From NCBI GenBank assembly GCA_020024555.1, contig JAHHTQ010000023.1:1-34551 (forward strand): a DNA stretch of 34,551 nt, read 5' to 3'. This document shows, piece after piece, positions 25,360 through 31,845 of the stretch; position 1 is the first letter of the stretch, and each line of letters begins with the position of its first letter. The notes beneath the pieces are model-generated. The model searched no databases. It was not told the DNA's origin and worked only from the letters and a program-made list of their open reading frames with translations. Position numbers and translations under genes: made by a program. The stretch comes from Angelakisella sp. Its GTDB lineage: Bacteria > Bacillota > Clostridia > Oscillospirales > Ruminococcaceae.

Positions 25360-25536
25360 TTACGATATCCAAATATTTACTTGGTATCCATTGTTATAAT
25401 CTTTTATTTTTTTTCCTGACGGTGTATCTCTAAATATCTGTTGTTTCTTTCTCTTGTAAAATGAGTAGAGTAAGTGAGCATTATTTATATTTAATCTTTT
25501 TTGAGCTCCACCACGACCTCTATGTACATAGAACAT
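25360..25536 (-). CDS. Short ORF or gene tail ending at a terminator (unrecognised)
   Basis: This frame has 58 codons from an ATG at 25536, ending ten bases before a strong terminator. It contains VHRGRGGAQKRLNI, LLYSFYKRKKQQIF and a C-terminus YNNGYQVNIWIS. The composition looks protein-like, and the frame stays open upstream of the ATG for about 15 codons (including GITRYFGLHF) to a TAG. No ribosome site precedes the ATG. It may be the 3' end of a decayed gene. I do not recognise it. Confidence 0.3.
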   Translation of the reverse strand: MFYVHRGRGGAQKRLNINNAHLLYSFYKRKKQQIFRDTPSGKKIKDYNNGYQVNIWIS

Positions 25537-25620
25537 ACAAAAATGCAGTCCGAAGTACCTGGTTATTCCTTGGTGGAGAACCTATTTTTCATTTTAAATA
25601 CATGTTCGGTCACACAAGTA

Positions 25621-25650
25621 AAGCCTTCAAGATGATATTCTTGAAGGCTT
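25621..25650 (-). terminator. Terminator-like hairpin after the Rpn-type gene
   Basis: AAGCCTTCAAGA pairs perfectly with TCTTGAAGGCTT around a six-base loop, 21 bases after the stop of the minus-strand nuclease gene. The T-run after it on that strand is short. Confidence 0.6.
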
Positions 25651-25670
25651 TCTAAGGTTTGTACTGAATT

Positions 25671-26477
25671 CTATTTGGCTAATTCTTTTACTTCATCAAC
25701 AGTTAATTTAGAACACTTTGCAATTTCTTCATATGACAGTTTACCTATTGCAAGTAGATTTTTAGCCATATCAGTTCTTTCTTTTATAGATGTTTCCCTT
25801 GTTGCTTTCTCAGCAGCTTCATTTCTCATATCTTCCATCATCTTGCACATAGTAGCCACTCCTTTCTCATCTTCTTTAAAATATCTGGTTCTCTCTGCAA
25901 GTTGTTTGTATTGCATATCATTTGGATCCGCACAGTTAAAATCGTGCATAAGTATGCCAAGCGGAGTATCGTCTTTATACTCTCCGTTAACATATATGAT
26001 ATGTGATTCGTCATTAAAGTATTCACCTGTTTCACGAATGACTCTGTCAATGTGGTATATAGGTTTGTTTCTTCCAAGAACATCACGCTCAGTTATGAAG
26101 ATAACATATGTTTCAGATAACTTTTCATATTCTCCACCAGGTGAAGTGATATTGGCGTCAATGATACTGCTGTTGTATCTCGCTCTCTTTACACTTGCGC
26201 CTTTGTCGGCTCTTTGAATTTCGATATTATACAGCTTTCCGTTTTTATCAGTAGCATATATATCAAGTATTACCGAACGACCTTGAAGATTCTTTATTCT
26301 GTGTTGCGTGCTGACTTTTTGTATTTTCAAGTCATCTCTCTCGAGAACTATTTTTACAACAAGCTCCGTACATTCTATGTTATCCTCAAAGCACTTTGAC
26401 ATAAAGTCATCATCCATAAGTCTGAATTTGCGTATATGTTCAAGATATTCTTTTTTGTATAAGTCTTTGTTATCCAT
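25671..26477 (-). CDS. Rpn/PD-(D/E)XK family nuclease (transposase-like, PDDEXK_2)
   Basis: This 268-residue protein belongs to the Rpn/YhgA-like PD-(D/E)XK family. The nuclease core is visible as GRSVILDIYATDKNGK with D72, then YNIEIQRADKG with E86 and Q88, the family's E-x-Q variant. The region PIYHIDRVIRETGEYFNDES is also typical. The C-terminus is helical and ends KLSYEEIAKCSKLTVDEVKE, like many members with a variable tail. Family members are DNA endonucleases that promote recombination, and they spread widely in Clostridia genomes. AAAGGAT lies eight bases before the ATG. It stands alone between two terminators or gaps and is not part of the dynamin operon. Confidence 0.88.
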   Translation of the reverse strand: MDNKDLYKKEYLEHIRKFRLMDDDFMSKCFEDNIECTELVVKIVLERDDLKIQKVSTQHRIKNLQGRSVILDIYATDKNGKLYNIEIQRADKGASVKRARYNSSIIDANITSPGGEYEKLSETYVIFITERDVLGRNKPIYHIDRVIRETGEYFNDESHIIYVNGEYKDDTPLGILMHDFNCADPNDMQYKQLAERTRYFKEDEKGVATMCKMMEDMRNEAAEKATRETSIKERTDMAKNLLAIGKLSYEEIAKCSKLTVDEVKELAK

Positions 26478-26558
26478 ATCTGCATATCCTTTTATGTATA
26501 TTGTTTATAAGTATATTTTATCATATTTGATACTTCTTTTCAATATGATAACTAACTT

Positions 26559-28109
26559 TTATTCTTCACTGTTAAGCTTTTCATTCACAACTATTCCACT
26601 GTAAAATCTTATCTCAATTTCATTGTTTCGTTTAACCTTTATAGATTCAATTAACCTTTTTACAAGCTCTTGGTCGAAGGTAAGTAGCTTCGGATTGATG
26701 TTGTCAAGTATAACGTTCGCTTTGTCAATTTTTTCTTCGCAGATGTGATTTGATTTTATCTCGTTAATATTGGCTTGTTTTGCTCGTTTTAGGCTTTCTA
26801 TTTTGTCATGGAGCAACTTGTATTCATTATCGTAATTCTTGCTTACAGCTCCATATCTTGCGTTACATTCGATTAGGTTGAGTATCTGATTTTGTAGTAT
26901 ATTAATCTGCTCATCATACTGTTTTATGTAGCTTTCTTCTGTGTAGTTTGATATTACGTCAATTACATTGTTTCTAAATCTGCTTACAAAGTCTTCTTTG
27001 TTATCTATGATACTGTTTATAGCTTTCATAATAGCTTTGTGCAAATCATCTTCTTTCAAGGTTGGGGAATATAGACAGCTTGAGTTCTTACCAAGCTTAA
27101 GTCTGTCCTCACATCTCCATACAGCTGATTTTTCACCGTACTTTGACCATACCTGTCTGCGATATTTGTGTCCACACTCAGCGCAGACCATTATGTCACT
27201 AAGTACATATTTAGAAGAATACTTGCTTTTTGTTGTTCCGGCATTTTTCTTTCTTGTAACTGCAGATTTATTCATTGTTGTGCGTCTTTTCTTCTCAGCC
27301 TGTACAGCCATGAATAGTTCTTTTGTGATTATAGGTTCATGGTCATTTTCAATGTAATACTGTCTTGCAAAGCCATCATTCTTCACTTTCTTCTTTGTCA
27401 GAAAATCTGTTGTATATGTCTTTTGAAGTAGAGCATCACCCATATATTTTTCTTGGGAGAGCATTCTTTCTATTGTGCCTACGTTCCAATGGTCTTTACC
27501 TGTTTTCGTGAGTATATGGTCTCTGTCTAAGCCTTTGGCTATCTGACCTATACTGCTACCGTCAAGGTATTCTTTAAAGATACGTTTTACTATTTCTGCT
27601 TCTTCGGGGACTATGACAAGGTTTCCGTTTTTGTCTTTTGTGTATCCCATAAATCTCTTGTAGTTTACTCTTACATTTCCACTTTCAAATCTTCTTGTTA
27701 TACCCCAACGTGTGTTTTCGCTTATATTTCTGCTTTCTTCCTGTGCCTGTGAAGATAGAATTGTGATTAGTAACTCGCCACCACTTTCCATAGTATTGAT
27801 ACCTTCTTTTTCGAAGATTATCGGTATGTTTTTCTCTTTCAGCTTACGTATGTTTTGGATAGCATCAACTGTATTTCTTGCAAATCTTGACACAGATTTC
27901 GTTAAGACAAGGTCTATTTTTTCATTCATACAATCTTTTATCAGAGCATTAAAGTCATCTCATTTTGCAGTTCCTGTGGCTGACTTTCCGTCATCTGCAA
28001 ATATTCCCGCACATTCCCAATTTGAGATTGTGTTTATTTTATTTGTGTAATATTCTACCTGTGATTCATAGCTACCCTCCTGTTCCTCAAGGAGTGTGCT
28101 TACGAGGTA
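26559..28109 (-). pseudogene. Large serine recombinase, truncated at its N-terminus and interrupted by a stop
   Basis: The long open part (26559-27929) has RFARNTVDAIQNIRKL of the resolvase domain, the Recombinase domain (GYTKDKNGNLVIVPEEAEIV), a zinc ribbon (CAECGHKYRR, then C near LKLGKNSSC) and a C-terminal coiled coil. Upstream, the same frame continues through one TGA at 27960-27962 (TGTAK-stop-DDFNALIKDC) to VSTLLEEQEGSYESQ, where VS should contain the catalytic serine (28098-28100). Just before it homology ends and an IS3 fragment begins, so the usual start and the Y-x-R-V-S arginine are gone. It probably once integrated the element carrying this region. Confidence 0.85.
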
Positions 28110-28118
28110 ACTTAAAGA

Positions 28119-28390
28119 GGAAATGAATTTAAAAATGAAAAAATTGATGAAATACTAAGTATCTTTGAAATTAAAAGATCTTTAAGTAAAAAATGATGTC
28201 TCTACGACAATGCGGTTGCAGAAGCAACTTATAAAATGATAAAAACAGAATTTGCACATAATCGAAGATTTGAAAGTTTTGAACAATTAAAATTATAATT
28301 ATTTGATTATATAATTGGTATAATAATATTCATTTACATGGTTCACTGAATTATCATACACCCAGAGAACACAGAAAACTGTTCTCTTAA
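28119..28390 (+). pseudogene. IS3-family transposase OrfB, C-terminal remnant
   Basis: The plus strand reads GNEFKNEKIDEILSIFEIKR, then after one stop YDNAVAEATYKMIKTEF, which holds the final catalytic glutamate, then after a second stop and a frameshift WYNNIHLHGSLNYHTPREH. This is the 3' third of a typical orfB and ends inside the right terminal repeat. It is fused to the truncated recombinase gene at about 28110-28118. Confidence 0.8.
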
Positions 28391-28414
28391 TTTTTGTCCA
28401 ATTTATTGTTGACA
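28377..28414 (-). repeat. Right inverted repeat of the 11.9-kb segment
   Basis: It reads aactgttctcttaattt, then ttgtccaattta and ttgttgaca. The first 29 bases match the left copy (16496-16524, inverted) exactly, and two mismatches occur in the last nine. It follows the orfB remnant directly, so it is the true 3' end of an IS3-type element. Confidence 0.75.
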
Positions 28415-28511
28415 ATCGAACTTTTATTATAGTAGAATAAAAGTAATTGGTCAAGAATGGAAAGAAATTATACCCAAGCATACTGACTTTTGCGTTTTTA
28501 TTATGTTGTAA
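28413..28511 (+). pseudogene. Possible C-terminal scrap of a toxin-like gene
   Basis: An open run of about 32 codons starts right at the insertion-sequence end and finishes at a TAA at 28509. It includes KVIGQEWKEIIPKHTDFCVF, which looks protein-like, and no start codon is available. It lies about 70 bases before two putative immunity genes, so it may be the surviving tail of a polymorphic toxin cut off by the insertion sequence. That link is inference. Confidence 0.25.
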
Positions 28512-28583
28512 AAGCCATATTGGTATGCTATATTTTTCACAAATTGATAAATATAAAATATTTCATTCTAGTGGAGGTGTATT

Positions 28584-29333
28584 ATGGCAAAATATACTTT
28601 GGATACTGATTTTAAAACCCTCAGTATAAATCAAACAAAAAAATGGATATGTGAATTTTGTCAAATGACAGAGGAGGCTTTTAAAAAGCAAGATACCAAA
28701 TCACGTCTTTTGGCTCACATATTATTATTGGAAGCCTATACGAATACAATTGCCCAAGGACTTAAAGAGCATAACAGACAGCTTTTTACTCTCATTAAAA
28801 AAGGACTTGATTTTCTTTTGGATTATATGAATGATGTAATCAAGCCTACTGAATTTCAGGAATTTGCAGAAAATTTGTATTCTTGTGTTCTTGAACATAA
28901 TACAGGCGAAGAAATACAAGAGTGTCAACAGAATTTTTATCAGAAGCATTTTGTGAATATAGATATGAGTACAGACGAATGGTTGATTTTGGAATGGATT
29001 GGTGTACTACTGCTGGAGCTTGTCGTTATTGAAGGTGGAGAACTGGACCTTGACTTTTATGAGGAATTTGAAGATGTTGAGAATATTGACCTGTTTTACA
29101 CTATGGAAGACATGCTTAATGGGCTTGCTGAAAGCTGCGCCAATATACTTGGAATAGATAACTACGAGCAGGTATATCAAGCAGAGCTGTTCCAAAATAT
29201 AATTATTTTTGTTTGCAATACTTTAAAAACAGCGCTTACAGCTACTGTAAATCAATATATGGCTTTGTGTGAAGAATATCATCAAAAAACAATAGTTCCA
29301 AAGGAATATGTCGAACGTATCATTGTATTTTAA
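28584..29333 (+). CDS. Hypothetical acidic helical protein, possible immunity protein
   Basis: This cytoplasmic protein has 249 residues and is mostly helical. Its acidic middle (VIEGGELDLDFYEEFEDVEN) and many Glu, Asp and Leu residues are typical of immunity proteins that neutralise secreted toxins. No signal peptide or membrane helix is visible. GGAGG precedes the ATG by six bases. It is followed after 81 bases by a SUKH-type gene, a common pairing in toxin-immunity arrays. I do not recognise a named family, so the immunity role is inferred from context and composition. Confidence 0.7.
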   Translation: MAKYTLDTDFKTLSINQTKKWICEFCQMTEEAFKKQDTKSRLLAHILLLEAYTNTIAQGLKEHNRQLFTLIKKGLDFLLDYMNDVIKPTEFQEFAENLYSCVLEHNTGEEIQECQQNFYQKHFVNIDMSTDEWLILEWIGVLLLELVVIEGGELDLDFYEEFEDVENIDLFYTMEDMLNGLAESCANILGIDNYEQVYQAELFQNIIIFVCNTLKTALTATVNQYMALCEEYHQKTIVPKEYVERIIVF

Positions 29334-29414
29334 TATTTAATATATAAAATTAAACCTTAAAAATCTATAAGATAAAATAAAAGATAAAATAAGAGATAAG
29401 GGGAATAAAAAAAT

Positions 29415-30047
29415 ATGAATTATCAGCTTTTATACAATAATTTTAAGGAATATTCAGATGAAAACGAGGAACAGGACACTCCTTTTTTTGCCAAAGCAAC
29501 AGAAGATGAAATTGCAGTATTGACAAAGCTTTATGAAATATGCGCTTATGATTCTTTGGTATGGGAAAAAGAGGATTTGAACGAATTAAAAGAAATATCA
29601 GTATCTTTAAATTTAATTGACTTTTACAAAGAGCTAAATCCCATAAATCTTCCTATGAATGATTCTTATATCAAATTGGTTGATTTACAAGCAATCAAAG
29701 AAGAATATACCGCGCTTGCTCCGGGGTGCTACACTATAAAATGGGGATTTCTTGTAATCGGAACAACCATTGGAGGCAATCCGATTTTGACAGATCTAAA
29801 CGAAGCGTCACTTCCTGTTTACATTGCAGAGCAAACACTTATTATTGGTGACGGTCACAAAGGGGAGTATAACATAGGCTTTGGTTTTCCACCGGATACT
29901 TTATTTGAGGAATACAAAGAAAATGATATTCCCGTTACATACGAAAATATAAAAAAATGTCTAATCTTAATAGAAAATAGATTTGACGTTTTTATTGAAA
30001 AGCTATCCTGTAACAAATATGATGATCTTGAAGAATTATTGGATTAA
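29415..30047 (+). CDS. SMI1/KNR4 (SUKH)-like immunity protein
   Basis: This 210-residue protein has the SUKH layout: an N-terminal helical part with a LPMNDSYIKL-type motif (the 'LP..Y' edge of the domain), then beta strands GFLVIGTTIGGNPILTDLNE and PVYIAEQTLI, where SUKH proteins read the equivalent of 'ig..ggGd.ily.d'. A C-terminal helix follows. Such proteins neutralise nuclease toxins of contact-dependent or type VII systems. AAGGGG lies about ten bases before the ATG. A run of related units (gataaaataa) sits upstream. No intact toxin gene is next to it, so it may be an orphan immunity gene. Confidence 0.7.
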   Translation: MNYQLLYNNFKEYSDENEEQDTPFFAKATEDEIAVLTKLYEICAYDSLVWEKEDLNELKEISVSLNLIDFYKELNPINLPMNDSYIKLVDLQAIKEEYTALAPGCYTIKWGFLVIGTTIGGNPILTDLNEASLPVYIAEQTLIIGDGHKGEYNIGFGFPPDTLFEEYKENDIPVTYENIKKCLILIENRFDVFIEKLSCNKYDDLEELLD

Positions 30048-30074
30048 ACGGCTTTTTTTATGTTTTAAATTTTC

Positions 30075-31109
30075 TTAAAAAACAGTTTTACTTTCAAATA
30101 TTTTTGCGATATTTTTAAACAGATTTATTAATTGTTTGGTTAAAGCTTCTTCTTTTTCTTTTTGAGTATCCGCTGATATTAGACTTAAATCAATTTGCAT
30201 AACTTCTTTGATAACCATATTTTTAACCGATTTAAATTCAGCGCATTCAGATAGCTTGGGTTGTTTCCATTCTCTGTCAGAATAGCTGTGACAGACTTCC
30301 TCTTTCAGTTGCCACCACGTTTTGTAAACACTGTCTATGCTTTCATTTTCACTTATTTTCTCGACTATGTTGTTGACTAACTGTTTAGTTGATTTATTAA
30401 GATGGCCAAATACATTTTTGCCTTTGTGACATTGTAATCTTTGATAAAGGAGCAGTAACATATTGTTTGGTTCAGGATCACTTTTTTCTATTTTGATATT
30501 TTCCAGAGCTTCTCTAAATTCATTTTTCAACTTCTTGTTATGCTCAGTCATACCACTGTATATGGGCTGTAAGCTTTGTTTAAATATATTGCTCACAAAC
30601 TCGTGTTTGATATTTTCAATGCCTCTTTCATTGAGATAACCTTCGTTTGGATTGTCAGAATAAATTATCATGTGTATATGTGGATGATGTCCTTCGTTGT
30701 GAAAGGCAGCATACCAATGATAGTTATCAAGCCTAATCTTAAAGTTATCAGCCATTTTTGGAGCAAGCTTCGACATAAGCGTATGCCAACTTTCTGCATT
30801 GTCATACCCTGTTTTTATTGCGTCTTCATGAGTTAATGAAATTATAGGCATATATATCGGTATTGAATCTTTGGTAAGCTCACGCTGAACCTAAGAAAGA
30901 TTAATAGGCTTGTATCCAAAAGAAAACAGACCGTGAGCGCTTATTTTTTCTGCTCTCGGTCTGTTTGCAATGTAATCTATGTAGTTTTGAACGTGTTCGA
31001 CACCTTCTCTCGTTGCTATATATTTTACAGTGTTTGAAATCTTTTTTGAATTTGTATCGGCTCTTAGGTAGTGACACTTAAAAATTATCTTCGGCATAGT
31101 CCTCCTCAT
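30075..31109 (-). pseudogene. MobP/MobL-type relaxase interrupted by one in-frame stop
   Basis: The N-terminal part (31109-30894) reads MPKIIFKCHYLRADTNSKK and later VKYIATREGVEHVQNYIDYI, the start of Clostridia MobP/MobL relaxases. A TAG at 30891-30893 stops it. The same frame continues at once with VQRELTKDSIPIYMPIISLT and reaches HNEGHHPHIHMIIYSD, which holds the metal-binding histidine triad of the relaxase. No bases are missing around the stop, so a single substitution explains it. The start is probably the ATG at 31097, with AGGAGG just upstream. Such enzymes nick oriT to begin DNA transfer. Unless the TAG is read through, the protein lacks its metal site and is inactive. Confidence 0.8.
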
Positions 31110-31118
31110 TGCTTACAT

Positions 31119-31268
31119 TCAAAGCATCTTCAAAACAAATTTTGCCATTACAGCTTTAACTATCACTTGGCTTTGATTTTCAACATTAAGACGTTTGACA
31201 AGTCCGTCAACCTTACTTATGATATCGGGATCAAGCCATACATTCACACGTTGTTTTTTCTCTTTCAT
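31119..31268 (-). CDS. Short ribbon-helix-helix protein upstream of the relaxase
   Basis: This 49-residue protein starts KEKKQRVNVWLDPDIISKVD and continues GLVKRLNVENQSQVIVKAVM. This is a ribbon-helix-helix fold with an N-terminal DNA-contacting strand, as in MobC-like auxiliary and CopG-type proteins. AAAGGAG precedes the ATG at 31268, and the stop is 9 bases before the relaxase start, so they form one operon. Its relatives are usually longer, so the C-terminus may be truncated. It probably binds oriT or represses the operon. Confidence 0.7.
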   Translation of the reverse strand: MKEKKQRVNVWLDPDIISKVDGLVKRLNVENQSQVIVKAVMAKFVLKML

Positions 31269-31792
31269 AATTTTTCTCCTTTTGAAAATTAATATTGTTT
31301 TATCTCCATGGTGTCACACAGGAACATCTATAAATATGCCTAAAATAGCTAAAATATTTACAGAACAACTGACTTATGACATCATTGGATACATTTACAT
31401 CACCCAACGTGATATCAGCTACAAAAGGCTACACATTGGGACAATACGGTCGGCATTGCCGGCCGATGTGACTGCGAGGATTACCTCGCTTTTTCCTGCA
31501 TACAAATAGGTCGCACTCTTTTCTCTTATTTTCGCCCTATAACAGACACTTTTTTCCCCTCCGATTTAGCTATAACTCCCTTAAAAAAACTCTCCACAAA
31601 TTTGCCCTGTTTTGAAAAATATTGCGATATGGTACAGTTTCCACTTGATACTTAAAATCGCAAACAGGCGTGTTTATGCGCGTGTGGTGGCGAGTTAAGA
31701 TAGTATGTTTAGTTGGGTAAGATAGTTTATATTTTCAAAAGCAGTTTTATAGATATTTTATTTTTTTAGAAGTTAATATATTTCGGAAAGAG
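31269..31792. other. Mobilisation control region, candidate oriT
   Basis: No gene is convincing here. The segment 31440-31500 is GC-richer than its surroundings and has two consecutive hairpins: CGGTCGGC/GCCGGCCG (31447-31465, one G-T pair) and GCGAGG-ATTA-CCTCGC-TTTTT (31474-31494). Upstream repeats such as CACCCAACGTG and ACATTGGG lie near 31400-31440. Its location directly upstream of the RHH and relaxase genes suits an oriT or leader region. The rest up to 31792 is AT-rich, apart from a short GC-rich run (gcgtgtttatgcgcgtgtgg) near 31670. Confidence 0.35.
31474..31494 (+). terminator. Compact GC-rich terminator
   Basis: GCGAGG, ATTA, CCTCGC and TTTTT make a textbook intrinsic terminator on the plus strand. 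No plus-strand gene ends just before it, so it may end a small RNA or leader from the candidate oriT region. Confidence 0.6.
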
Positions 31793-31838
31793 AAAACAAA
31801 AAGTTGATGACATAAAAGTATCATCAGCTTTTTGTTTT
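31793..31838 (-). terminator. Terminator of the lipoprotein gene
   Basis: AAAACAAAAAGTTGATGA (31793-31810) pairs with TCATCAGCTTTTTGTTTT (31821-31838) with one G-T pair. It lies 8 bases after the minus-strand stop and ends in T-rich sequence on that strand. Confidence 0.75.
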
Positions 31839-31845
31839 GTAGTTT

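Larger units (their letters stand above)
16487..28414. mobile_element. About 11.9-kb segment bounded by inverted IS3-type ends
   Basis: Near-identical 38-base inverted repeats at 16487-16524 and 28377-28414 face inward and bound the dynamin operon, an Rpn-type gene, a broken recombinase and a broken AAA ATPase. The right end still carries the 3' part of an IS3 orfB pointing at that end. The left end carries only the repeat. Either a larger element entered an insertion sequence and split it, or two copies with internal deletions now flank the cargo. No matching short duplication is visible outside the repeats. No intact transposase lies inside, so movement would need help from another copy. 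Confidence 0.45.

Noticed and set aside
25675..26217. 180-codon plus-strand open frame
   Set aside because: It is antisense to the Rpn-type nuclease gene, which has family motifs and a ribosome site. The plus frame is Ser-rich and Leu-rich shadow composition.
26968..28050. Plus-strand frames of 112-129 codons
   Set aside because: Both are antisense to the serine recombinase, whose domains explain the region.
31195..31509. 104-codon plus-strand open frame upstream of the lipoprotein gene
   Set aside because: It runs antisense through the ribbon-helix-helix gene and then through two hairpins including a terminator. No ribosome site and no family resemblance.
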